Of a DNA stretch of 64,000 bases, positions 8,911-17,331 are shown in pieces. The notes beneath the pieces are model-generated. The model ran no database searches. It was not told the origin of the DNA and worked only from the letters and a program-made list of their open reading frames with translations. Origin of the DNA: Candidatus Gallitreponema excrementavium (GTDB taxonomy: Bacteria > Spirochaetota > Spirochaetia > Treponematales > Treponemataceae); NCBI GenBank assembly GCA_017694795.1, contig JADIMM010000079.1, forward strand, positions 1-64,000. The letters run 5' to 3'. The position numbers and the translations under genes are program-made. How positions within the stretch are numbered: position 1 is the first letter of the stretch; every line of letters starts with the position of its first letter.

Positions 8911-10671
8911 ATGGATATTTTACAGCCTGTATACACCGAAAAAACAGAATGCCAGGATTGTTACAAATGCGTACGGGAGTGCCCCTCAAAGGCTATTCTG
9001 GTAGAAAATAACCATGCTGCAATAATTCCCGAACTTTGTGTTTCCTGCGGACACTGCGTACTGGTCTGCCCCTCAAAGGCAAAAAGGGTCCGGGACGATT
9101 TAGGCAGGGCAAAACAACTGATTTCCCTGGGAGAAAAAGTCGTAGTTTCCCTTGCCCCCTCTTTTAAATCCGAATTTCACGATACAAAACCCGAACAGCT
9201 TATTTCAGCTATAAAAAAACTTGGTGTTTGGGCAGTTTCCGAAACGGCTATCGGTGCTGATATTGTTTCATCTTATACAGCAGTCCAACTCCAGGATTCG
9301 CGCAAGGGAAATAAAACCCTGCAAAACGGAAAACAACAGAAACTATTTATTTCTTCAGCCTGCCCTGCAGCCGTGGAATATATAAAAAAATACTATCCGG
9401 ATTACTCTGCATATATCCAGGACTGCGGGTCTCCCCTTTTAAGCCACTGCCGGTTTTTAAAGAAAAACCTGGGCTCTGAAATAAAAATAATTTTCATCGG
9501 CCCCTGTATTGCAAAGAAAAGGGAAGCAGATTCCTGGGAAGAAATAGATCTTGCCATTTCATTTTCAGACTTAAGAAGATGGTTCAGCGAAAAGAACATT
9601 ATGCCGGCACTGGAAACCCCGGGAGACGGTGAATCTTTTGTACCCTTTAACAGTGCTAAAGGGGCACTTTACCCCATTGAGGGAGGAATGATTGAATCTG
9701 TAAATAAGTATACCGGGCTTGAGGGTGTCAATACCATGGCAGTTTCGGGATTAAAGAATTTTGAGCAGGTTTTGGCCAATCTGGATAACGACAACCTTAG
9801 CGAGCCTCTGTTTTTGGAATTTTTATCATGCCAGGGTGGATGTATCGCAGGTCCCCTTGGGAACCAGGCCGATTCCACAGCATTGAAAAATCTTTCAATA
9901 AAGAAATATGCACAAAACCTCCCCGATACACTTAATACGGGCTTTGACAGGATTCAGGCTGTTCTTCCCGTTGCCCAAGTCCAAAGGGAAGATTTTACCG
10001 AAGAACAGATTCAGACAGCCCTCCGTTCTGTGGGGAAATTCAGCCCTGCCGACGAAATGAACTGCGGGGGCTGCGGATATGACACCTGCCGTTCGTTTTC
10101 AAAAGCCATGCTTGCCGGAAGGGCAGAAAAATCAATGTGCGTTTCCTATATGAGGAAGCTGGCACATAAAAAGGCAAACGGACTTATCAGGGCTATTCCC
10201 AGCGGGGCTGTTATTGTCGATAAGAATATGGGCATAATCGAATGCAACGAAATATTTGCAAAACTTCTCGGTCCGGAAATTACAGCCATGTACGAAGCAA
10301 AGCCAGGATTGGAAGGTGCGGATTTAAGCAAGATTGTACCTTTTTACAGATTCTTTCAGGATGTGATTTTTGAAGAAGGCCTTGACCTTTTGGAAAGAGA
10401 AGTAAAAGAAGGGAATTACACATATCATGTAACGGTATTTGTAATCGAAAAAGGAGAGAGTGCCGGTGGTGTTATACAGGATATAACAGATCCCCAGATG
10501 AGAAAAGGAAGGATTGTAAGCCAGGCAAGAAAGGTTATCAGCAAAAATCTTTCAGTTGTCCAACAAATAGCCTTTCTATTGGGTGAAAACGCAGCAGAAA
10601 CAGAATCCATTCTAAATTCAATAATCGAGTCTTTCGGCGGGGATTTTGGAAACGGAGATGATGATGAGTGA
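8911..10671 (+). CDS. hydS: Sensory-type (group C-like) [FeFe]-hydrogenase with PAS domain
   Basis: The 586-aa protein has a two-[4Fe-4S] ferredoxin domain (CX2CX2CX3CP at 14-24 and 43-53) and an [FeFe]-hydrogenase H-cluster domain (about 75-345). H-cluster motifs are P1 SSACP (Cys151), P2 IGPCIAKKRE (Cys199) and P3 FLSCQGGCIAG (Cys307, Cys311). An extra four-cysteine Fe-S motif follows (CGGCGYDTC, 385-393, plus Cys410), then a PAS domain (about 420-530). In P1 the proton-shuttle Cys of catalytic enzymes is Ala150, and the P2 Met is Gly. Both changes are known from sensory HydS enzymes. There is no membrane segment. The gene is preceded by a [2Fe-2S] gene and overlaps a phosphatase gene, which fits an H2- or redox-sensing role. 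Naming it hydS is by architecture. Confidence 0.87.
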   Translation: MDILQPVYTEKTECQDCYKCVRECPSKAILVENNHAAIIPELCVSCGHCVLVCPSKAKRVRDDLGRAKQLISLGEKVVVSLAPSFKSEFHDTKPEQLISAIKKLGVWAVSETAIGADIVSSYTAVQLQDSRKGNKTLQNGKQQKLFISSACPAAVEYIKKYYPDYSAYIQDCGSPLLSHCRFLKKNLGSEIKIIFIGPCIAKKREADSWEEIDLAISFSDLRRWFSEKNIMPALETPGDGESFVPFNSAKGALYPIEGGMIESVNKYTGLEGVNTMAVSGLKNFEQVLANLDNDNLSEPLFLEFLSCQGGCIAGPLGNQADSTALKNLSIKKYAQNLPDTLNTGFDRIQAVLPVAQVQREDFTEEQIQTALRSVGKFSPADEMNCGGCGYDTCRSFSKAMLAGRAEKSMCVSYMRKLAHKKANGLIRAIPSGAVIVDKNMGIIECNEIFAKLLGPEITAMYEAKPGLEGADLSKIVPFYRFFQDVIFEEGLDLLEREVKEGNYTYHVTVFVIEKGESAGGVIQDITDPQMRKGRIVSQARKVISKNLSVVQQIAFLLGENAAETESILNSIIESFGGDFGNGDDDE

Positions 10672-11887
10672 TATTCTATCAAACAACACCGAACGAGGAA
10701 CATTTATAGAAGTTGCCCACGCCCAAATCTGTAAATACAATCAAGGAGCCGAAGGGGACAGGTTTTTATCACAAAAAAACCAAAGTGACGGAAGGGTCAT
10801 AACCGTTCTTTCTGACGGTCTGGGCTCCGGAATAAAAGCCGGTGTATTGGCAACCCTAACTGCCACTATGGCAATGAAGTTTGTCTCCAATGATATCCCC
10901 ATAAGAAGGGCTGCAAAAATCATAATGGATACCCTGCCTGTATGTTCCGAAAGAGGAATCAGTTACGCAACCTTTACCCTGGTTGATATTGAACCTAATG
11001 CCTCGGTAAGGATAATGGAATACGATAATCCTCCTTATGTTTTAATCAGAAAAAACACCCTGATTGACCCGATAAAACAAAGTTCCGTAATAGAGAGGGA
11101 ACATAAAGAGACTGCCCCCGCACTGGAAGCTATTTTATATTATTCTGAATACAAGGCCCAGCCGGGAGACAGGATTATTTTTTACTCAGACGGTGTTACA
11201 CAAAGCGGAATGGGAACCCATTCCATGCCTTTAGGCTGGGGAGCCGAAGATTCCCAGTCATTTATTCTCCAGCAGGTAATGGATAATCCGAACATAAGTG
11301 CAAGGGAACTTGCCCGCAGGGTGGTTAATGAGGCGGAAAAACATGACGGATACAAGGCAAAGGACGATATTACCTGTGCAGTAATTTATTTCAGAACCCC
11401 AAGGGATATACTTGTTCTTACAGGACCCCCGCTGACTCCGGAACGGGATGCCGAATACGCAGCCCTTTTTAACAATTTTGACGGGAAAAAAATCATCAGT
11501 GGAGGAACAACAGCAAATATTATTTCCAGACAACTAGGACGGAAAATTTCTGTCAATCTAAGGAATATAGATCCGGTTGTCCCGCCTGTATCACAAATGG
11601 AAGGAGCAGATTTAGTTACGGAAGGAATAATCACCCTTGGAAAAGTGGCTGAAATCCTAGATAGTGAGGAAACAGGGCCTAAGGAAAAACAGAATGCCGC
11701 TACAAGGATTGTAGACCTGCTTTTAGACAGCGACCGTGTAACCTTTGCGGTAGGAACCAAGATAAACGAGGCCCATCAGGATCCTAATATGCCGGTAGAA
11801 CTGGAAATACGGCGGAATGTAGTAAAACGTATAGCCTCCCTTCTGGAACAAAAATACCTTAAAGAGGTTTCGATTAAATTCTTTTAA
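10664..11887 (+). CDS. SpoIIE/PP2C-type serine phosphatase linked to HydS
   Basis: The N-terminal half (about residues 10-245) is a SpoIIE-type PP2C phosphatase. Metal-binding aspartates are seen in VLSDGLGSG, IIFYSDGVTQSG and AKDDITCAV. The C-terminal 160 residues (from about RDILVLTGPPLTP) form a separate domain I cannot name. Of the three adjacent ATGs at 10658-10664 the last is preferred, since it has GGAG at the right distance. Translation then starts inside the last codons of hydS (8-bp overlap), so the two products are likely made in fixed ratio. Phosphatases beside group C hydrogenases are described, and the phosphoprotein target is not in this window. Confidence 0.9.
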   Translation: MSDILSNNTERGTFIEVAHAQICKYNQGAEGDRFLSQKNQSDGRVITVLSDGLGSGIKAGVLATLTATMAMKFVSNDIPIRRAAKIIMDTLPVCSERGISYATFTLVDIEPNASVRIMEYDNPPYVLIRKNTLIDPIKQSSVIEREHKETAPALEAILYYSEYKAQPGDRIIFYSDGVTQSGMGTHSMPLGWGAEDSQSFILQQVMDNPNISARELARRVVNEAEKHDGYKAKDDITCAVIYFRTPRDILVLTGPPLTPERDAEYAALFNNFDGKKIISGGTTANIISRQLGRKISVNLRNIDPVVPPVSQMEGADLVTEGIITLGKVAEILDSEETGPKEKQNAATRIVDLLLDSDRVTFAVGTKINEAHQDPNMPVELEIRRNVVKRIASLLEQKYLKEVSIKFF

Positions 11888-11986
11888 ATTAGTTTCCGGC
11901 AATTATTAAAAACCCCTTTGAATTTTCATGTTTATAATTTAAAATTGCGGAATGTAGACTTTTCAGAAATAAAAAAAAATAAAGGC

Positions 11987-12014
11987 ATGCCGCTTTACGG
12001 AAATAAAGCGGCAT
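11987..12014 (+). other. 11-bp perfect hairpin between phosphatase and second [2Fe-2S] gene
   Basis: Arms 11987-11997 and 12004-12014 are perfect inverted repeats (ATGCCGCTTTA) with a 6-nt loop, ending 10 nt before the ribosome site of the next gene. No U-tract follows on the plus strand, so it is not a standard terminator in the reading direction. An A-rich run precedes it. It may be an mRNA processing or stability element that separates the two halves of the operon. Confidence 0.6.
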
Positions 12015-12035
12015 CCTTAAAGCAAGGAGTCCAAA

Positions 12036-12293
12036 ATGGATAAAATACTGGTAGAAATTTGTTCCGGAACAGCCTGTTATGTTATGGGCGGCTCCGAACT
12101 ACTGCTTCTGGAGGAAAATCTTCCGGAAAATTTACGGGACAAAGTTGAAATAGAAGGAAGAACCTGTATCGAAGAATGCAAACACGGTGAAAACGGAAAG
12201 GCCCCTTTTGTAAAAGTAAACGGCGAACTGGTTTCTTCTGCTTCAATACCAACTGTAATCGAAAAAATCCAACAGATTTTGGGAGTAAACTGA
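12036..12293 (+). CDS. Second thioredoxin-like [2Fe-2S] ferredoxin
   Basis: This 85-aa protein is a paralogue of the product at 8633. Cluster ligands are CX4C (CSGTAC) and CX3C (CIEEC), and the family motif VKVNGELVSSAS is present. ATG 12036 follows AAGGAG. The stop overlaps the next start (TGATG at 12291-12295), so it is tightly coupled to the group-B-like hydrogenase. It is the likely electron partner of that enzyme. Confidence 0.9.
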   Translation: MDKILVEICSGTACYVMGGSELLLLEENLPENLRDKVEIEGRTCIEECKHGENGKAPFVKVNGELVSSASIPTVIEKIQQILGVN

Positions 12294-13747
12294 TGAATTT
12301 AAACAACAATGCGGCCCAGATAAAAAGAGAAATTTTAATCAGAATCGCAAAAATGCAATTGGAAGGAACCCTTACTGAAAAGGTAGATACAATTCCTTAC
12401 GAAATGGCCCCAAAAGGCAGTATACCAAACAGGTGCTGCATTTACCACGACAGGGAAATTCTAAGGATGAGGGTAATTGCAAGGCTGGGTATAAGCGTAG
12501 AAGGAAAAGAAGACACCGGTATACCACTTTCACAATATGCAAAAGAAGCCCTTGAAAGGGAAAAAATCACCTGGCCAATGCTTACAGTCCTTGACGAAGC
12601 CTGTAATGCTTGCGTCCGTTCCCACTATATGGTTACAAACGCATGCCAGGCTTGCGTGGCGAGACCCTGCAAGATGAACTGCGGTAAAAAAGCAATAGAA
12701 ATCGTAAATGGCAGGGCCCATATTGATGAAGAAAAATGTGTAAACTGTGGGTTATGCATGCAAAACTGTCCCTACCATGCCATAATAAAAATACCTGTTC
12801 CCTGCGAAGAAGCCTGTCCCGTTGGAGCAATTTCAAAAGATGAATTCGGAAAAGAACGAATAGACTATCACAAGTGTATTTTTTGCGGTGCATGTATGAG
12901 GGAATGCCCTTTTGGTGCCATGATGGACAAGAGCCAGCTTGTTGATGTTATCAAGGCAATCATGGAAGGAAAAAAGGTTGTTGCCATGTATGCCCCGGCT
13001 ATTGCAGCCCAATTCAGGGCTGTGGACGGACAATTGGAAGCAGCCCTAACAGAAGCCGGATTTTCAAAGGTCTGGGAAGTGGCCCTGGGAGCAGATATTA
13101 CAGCGGAAAAAGAAGCCCACGAATTTGAGGAACGGATGGCAAGGGGAGACAGGCTTATGACAACATCCTGTTGTCCGGCTTATGTAAGGGCTGTAAGAAA
13201 ACATGTCCCGGAACTGAATGAGTGCGTTTCAGAAACCCGCTCCCCCATGCATTATACTGCTGAAATTGCAAGAAAAGCAGACCCGGATTCCGTAACGGTA
13301 TTCATAGGTCCCTGCCTTGCAAAACGCAGGGAGGGCATAGACGACGAGTTTATTGATTATGTCCTTTCAGCTGAAGAATTAGGTGCTTTTTTTGTTGCCA
13401 AGGGAATTGACATCGGACAGACTGTTCCTGTGGAAAAAGAGAAAAAAGCTACAGCCTCCGGCAGAAACTATGCAATCACGGGAGGGGTTGCAGAATCTGT
13501 AAGACTCAGACTTAAAGACCCCTCAATAATGAAACCCTATGTTATCAACGGCCTGAATAAAGAAGGTATGAAACAGCTGAAAGCTTTTGGAAAGGGAACC
13601 GCTGGTGATGCAAACCTGGTAGAAGTAATGGCTTGTGTAGGGGGGTGTATTGCAGGTCCAACTGTAATCGCAAATCCTAAAGTCGCTGCAATTCAGTTGA
13701 AAAAATATGTTGAATCAGGAGCTCCGGATCCGGGAAACAAGACCTGA
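12293..13747 (+). CDS. Group-B-like [FeFe]-hydrogenase, catalytic
   Basis: This 484-aa enzyme is predicted to interconvert H2 with protons and electrons. Residues 100-210 form a cysteine-rich electron-entry region with several [4Fe-4S] motifs (for example CVNCGLCMQNCP at 149-160 and CIFCGACMRECP at 195-206, plus CNAC at 104-107). The H-cluster motifs are P1 TSCCP (Cys293 shuttle, Cys294 ligand), P2 IGPCLAKRREG (Cys341) and P3 VMACVGGCIAGP (Cys448, Cys452). The shuttle Cys is kept, unlike in the sensory enzyme. There is no NADH-binding subunit nearby, so ferredoxin or the [2Fe-2S] partner is the likely electron carrier. No signal peptide is present. Group assignment by motif reading is fairly sure, but it has not been tested by a tree. 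Confidence 0.88.
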   Translation: MNLNNNAAQIKREILIRIAKMQLEGTLTEKVDTIPYEMAPKGSIPNRCCIYHDREILRMRVIARLGISVEGKEDTGIPLSQYAKEALEREKITWPMLTVLDEACNACVRSHYMVTNACQACVARPCKMNCGKKAIEIVNGRAHIDEEKCVNCGLCMQNCPYHAIIKIPVPCEEACPVGAISKDEFGKERIDYHKCIFCGACMRECPFGAMMDKSQLVDVIKAIMEGKKVVAMYAPAIAAQFRAVDGQLEAALTEAGFSKVWEVALGADITAEKEAHEFEERMARGDRLMTTSCCPAYVRAVRKHVPELNECVSETRSPMHYTAEIARKADPDSVTVFIGPCLAKRREGIDDEFIDYVLSAEELGAFFVAKGIDIGQTVPVEKEKKATASGRNYAITGGVAESVRLRLKDPSIMKPYVINGLNKEGMKQLKAFGKGTAGDANLVEVMACVGGCIAGPTVIANPKVAAIQLKKYVESGAPDPGNKT

Positions 13748-13810
13748 ACAGGAAATGGAAATTTTGTATAAGGAAGCAGCGTGATTCAGTATTAAGAATA
13801 CACAATGCTA

Positions 13811-13850
13811 AAAAAAAACTCCATAAGGTTACCTTATGGAGTTTTTTTTT
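13811..13850. terminator. Bidirectional intrinsic terminator between hydrogenase operon and htpG
   Basis: A 12-bp palindromic stem (ACTCCATAAGGT / ACCTTATGGAGT) is flanked by eight A on the left and nine T on the right. It can therefore end transcription from both convergent operons. Confidence 0.9.
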
Positions 13851-13863
13851 ACCGGTCCACCGG

Positions 13864-15747
13864 TTATTTTTTGCTTAAAAGCCTGTTTAAGCGCTTTACA
13901 AAGTCTGAAGGATCCTCCAATTCAGACTTTTCCATCAGAAGGGCCTGGTCTAAAAGCACTACGGAAATATCTTCTATAAGGGTTTCATCTTCAGTCGACT
14001 GCAACCCTTCCAAAATCGGGTGTGAAGCGTTAACCTCCAGAATGGGTTTAACCGAAGGCATATTTCCCATACCTCCCCCCATTGCCCGCATCATCTTCTC
14101 CATCTGAAACGAAGGATCGTTTTCATCTATCACGATACAGGAAGGGGAATCAGAAAGCCTTTTGGAAATCCTTACATCCTTTACTTTGTCCCCCAGGGCT
14201 TTTTTTATTTTTTCCACCACAGGTTTAAAGGCTTCTTCCTTTTCCTTGTTCTCTTCCGGCTTGAAATCTTCGTCTGCACCAGAACGGTTTACAGCCTTAA
14301 AAGGATATTCCTTATAATTTCCCACCGAAGAAATTACTATTTCGTCAATTTCGTCATCCATAATGAGAACTTCAATGTTTTTGGCCTTGTATGCTTCAAG
14401 CAGCGGAGAAGATCTCAATGTCTTTTCATCTTCACCGGTGATATAATAAATAGACTTCTGATCAGAAGGCATCCTTTCAACATACTCTGCAAGACTTGTG
14501 AGTGAGTTGTCTTTTGTTGTCTTAAACCTGACAAGCTCAAGTAAGGTATCACGGTTGGCGAAATCAGAATAAAGCCCTTCTTTTAAAGGCCTGTTGTATT
14601 CCTTAATGAATGACAAATACTTATCCTTGTCGTTTTTTGCCAGATTTGCAAATTCACCCAGGATTTTCTTTACAGAAGCACTCTTAATCGAAGCAAGAAT
14701 TCTGTTCTGCTGTAGAATTTCCCGGCTCACATTAAGGGGTAAATCACTGGAATCAATAATTCCCCGGACAAATCTGAGATAAACCGGCAACAATTCTTTA
14801 TCATCATCAGTAATGAACACCCTTTTTACATAAAGTTTCACACCGCTTTTGTAATCGGCATGATACATATCAAAAGGAGCCTTTGCCGGAACATAAAACA
14901 GCGTTATGTATTCCTGTGTACCTTCGGCCTTTGTATGAATATAAAGAAGAGGATCTTCTGTATCATGGGAAAGAGTCTTATAAAACTCCTTGTAATCTTC
15001 CGGTTTAATCTCGGATTTTGGTTTTTGCCAAAGGGCTGTAGCTGTATTTATCTTTTCAACCTTGTTTTCAGTACTTTTTACATTTCCTTTATCATCATAC
15101 TCATTCTTTTCGTAATGAAGGTAAACAGGGAAAGTAATGTGGTCAGAATAAAGCTTTATAAGCTCTTCTATCTTCCATCTGGAAGCGTAAACAGAGTCGT
15201 CTTTATTGAGATACATTTTTATTACGGAACCATGGGGCATAAAGTCCTTTTCTTTTTCAGTCACATTTTCCAAATCATAGGAATTTGTCCCGTCACTTGA
15301 CCAAAGCCAAACATCCGGAGTACCGGCCTTTCTCGTAAGGACTTCCACCTTTGAGGCGACCATAAAGGCTGAATAAAAACCGACTCCAAACTGCCCTATC
15401 AAATTTGAATCAGCCTTTGCCTCGCTGGAAAGTTTTTCCAAAAATGATTTTGTTCCGGAACGGGCAATAGTTCCAAGGTTGTTTTCCAAATCCTTTTCAT
15501 CCATTCCAATTCCCGTATCTGCCACGGTAAGAGTCTTTTCCTTTTCGTCAAAGGAAATATCGATTCTGGGATCGAATTCAATTTCTTTATAGGCCTCATC
15601 GGAAAGTGTGAGAAACTTTAACTTATCCAACGCATCGGAAGCATTTGAAACAATTTCCCTTAAAAAAATATCCTTATTTGAGTATAAGGAATGAATAATA
15701 AGCGTCAGAAGCTGGTTAACTTCTGTCTGAAACTGATGCTTAGCCAT
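13864..15747 (-). CDS. htpG: Chaperone HtpG (Hsp90)
   Basis: HtpG is the cytosolic bacterial Hsp90, an ATP-driven dimeric chaperone. The 627-aa protein shows the GHKL ATP-binding motifs in order: NASDALDKL, DTGIGM and GQFGVGFYSAF. The middle-domain arginine region (LNVSREILQ) and the C-terminal dimer domain follow. The start at 15747 (MAKHQFQTEV) is chosen because AGGAGG lies just upstream; the frame is open for 28 more codons but with no signal or homology there. It is convergent with the hydrogenase operon and shares its terminator. Confidence 0.97.
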   Translation of the reverse strand: MAKHQFQTEVNQLLTLIIHSLYSNKDIFLREIVSNASDALDKLKFLTLSDEAYKEIEFDPRIDISFDEKEKTLTVADTGIGMDEKDLENNLGTIARSGTKSFLEKLSSEAKADSNLIGQFGVGFYSAFMVASKVEVLTRKAGTPDVWLWSSDGTNSYDLENVTEKEKDFMPHGSVIKMYLNKDDSVYASRWKIEELIKLYSDHITFPVYLHYEKNEYDDKGNVKSTENKVEKINTATALWQKPKSEIKPEDYKEFYKTLSHDTEDPLLYIHTKAEGTQEYITLFYVPAKAPFDMYHADYKSGVKLYVKRVFITDDDKELLPVYLRFVRGIIDSSDLPLNVSREILQQNRILASIKSASVKKILGEFANLAKNDKDKYLSFIKEYNRPLKEGLYSDFANRDTLLELVRFKTTKDNSLTSLAEYVERMPSDQKSIYYITGEDEKTLRSSPLLEAYKAKNIEVLIMDDEIDEIVISSVGNYKEYPFKAVNRSGADEDFKPEENKEKEEAFKPVVEKIKKALGDKVKDVRISKRLSDSPSCIVIDENDPSFQMEKMMRAMGGGMGNMPSVKPILEVNASHPILEGLQSTEDETLIEDISVVLLDQALLMEKSELEDPSDFVKRLNRLLSKK

Positions 15748-15908
15748 GCAGTTTCCTCCTGAGATATTTTTTAGATTTAAAAAGAATTTATTTTGAAATC
15801 CTCTTATGGTAAAAGTTAACCAAAAAAACACTAATAAGCAAGTTTTATTCTGAATAATTACGGGTAAAATTCAATGTTCCATCACAAAACCAAGGATGCT
15901 TTACAAAA

Positions 15909-17297
15909 TCAGAAAAATACTTTCAGACCGAATATCAAAGTACCGTAATCATCGGTATTTTTCCCCAATCCGGAAAATACATATTCCCCGTATTCATCTG
16001 AATCAACAAGCTCTCCGGATTCATAATAACCATAGATACTGGCATTCTCCAAAATGCAGTATTCCAAACCACCCTTTACATAGGTCTTTCCACTTGTAAA
16101 AGAAGATGCCGTCCACAGAAAGGGCCTGAAATAGTTTATTTCGTTTAAAAACCATTTATAAGAAAAAGTTACCTCTAAGGCACCATTGAAACCGGAATCC
16201 CTGTCTTTATAGTTATTCAAAAACTGGTCAGCAACAAAGGCTACCGAAACGTCTAATGGTTCGACAAAGTTACCATCCCATAGCCCGACCTTAAAACCTA
16301 TATCAAAAAAATCCTCCCGGCTGGTTTTTATTTCTCCTGAAGTGCCCAGTTCCTGCCCGGGAAGTGAAATATACACACCGTAAAGCGATGTAACAAAAAA
16401 GTTGTTTATAAACCTGAGTTCCATATCCATTGCAGCGTCAGACTTGACTTCATACTCCCTGTTTGAGAAAGTCCTTTCAATAAGACCGGGAGTGCAATCA
16501 CTGCCAAAACTGCAGTCAAATCCGGCATAAAATTCCGTCACAGGATTGATATACCAATTCCAAAACAATCCGACCCCATACCAGGGATAATCTCCCGGAA
16601 AAGCTCCTGCCTGAAAAGACCCTCCGGTAGAAGACTTTTGTCCGGCCGTCAGTTCAAAATCAAAGCCCCCGTAATACCCGGAATCGACCCTGTTTCTTGA
16701 ATCATTTTCAAAATTCGTAGTTGAAGCAAACTTTATCCCAAAATCTTTAAGCACCCCATTCTTATCCGAATACCCGGCTTTAAAAGCTCCTGCCACCGGA
16801 CCTGCTGCAGCACCGGTTACAAGCCTGGCCCCCCTCCAATCCAAATCGTCAAAAGACTCATTCTTATCATAAAAAGGAAAAGGCCTTACTGCATAGTTGG
16901 TGGAAAATTCTGTATTTCCAAAAATATTTACATAAAAATTTCCAAAAACAGCCTTTGCCTCAACTTCTCCAAAGCTGAATTCGTTGCCTTTATCATCCCT
17001 GTCAAAATCGTTTTCTACCGGGGGATTTTCATCTATCGATGTAAAACGGTAAACCCATTGGATGTCATCGATACTGATTTCAACATAATTTTTTTTACCT
17101 TCCCGGATTGTTTTCTCATCCATGCTTATCACCGGAAGTTCAATATTTATTTCCGAACTGTTCTTTATACCATTGGCACCATTATTAAAATTTATACCCC
17201 ATTCAACAGCCGTAGAACCGGAAAAACTGACCGGCAAATCACAAAAGGCAAAAACCGAGAAAAAAACACTGAAAATAAAAACTAAAAGAGACCTCAT
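15909..17297 (-). CDS. Outer-membrane beta-barrel-like exported protein
   Basis: This 462-aa protein has a strong signal peptide (residues 1-18, ending AFC-D). The mature chain is rich in aromatic residues and Gly/Asn, with alternating patterns typical of beta strands. The protein ends in Phe (LKVFF), a hallmark of barrels inserted by the BAM machinery. No enzyme motif is seen. The start at ATG 17297 puts the signal peptide at the N-terminus and avoids overlap with the DAHP synthase gene; the frame is open further upstream. There is no Shine-Dalgarno sequence, and a TATAAT box lies 6 nt before the ATG. The identity is unknown; a porin-like or structural outer-membrane role is inferred. Confidence 0.78.
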   Translation of the reverse strand: MRSLLVFIFSVFFSVFAFCDLPVSFSGSTAVEWGINFNNGANGIKNSSEINIELPVISMDEKTIREGKKNYVEISIDDIQWVYRFTSIDENPPVENDFDRDDKGNEFSFGEVEAKAVFGNFYVNIFGNTEFSTNYAVRPFPFYDKNESFDDLDWRGARLVTGAAAGPVAGAFKAGYSDKNGVLKDFGIKFASTTNFENDSRNRVDSGYYGGFDFELTAGQKSSTGGSFQAGAFPGDYPWYGVGLFWNWYINPVTEFYAGFDCSFGSDCTPGLIERTFSNREYEVKSDAAMDMELRFINNFFVTSLYGVYISLPGQELGTSGEIKTSREDFFDIGFKVGLWDGNFVEPLDVSVAFVADQFLNNYKDRDSGFNGALEVTFSYKWFLNEINYFRPFLWTASSFTSGKTYVKGGLEYCILENASIYGYYESGELVDSDEYGEYVFSGLGKNTDDYGTLIFGLKVFF

Positions 17298-17303
17298 ACA
17301 AAT

Positions 17304-17331
17304 ATTATAAACAATTGTAGACCTTTTCCAA
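17304..17331 (-). promoter_or_regulatory. Candidate promoter giving a leaderless mRNA
   Basis: TTGGAA (17331-17326), a 16-nt spacer and a consensus TATAAT (17309-17304) lie inside the 3' end of the DAHP synthase gene. The -10 box ends 6 nt before ATG 17297, so transcription should start at about the start codon. Confidence 0.6.
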
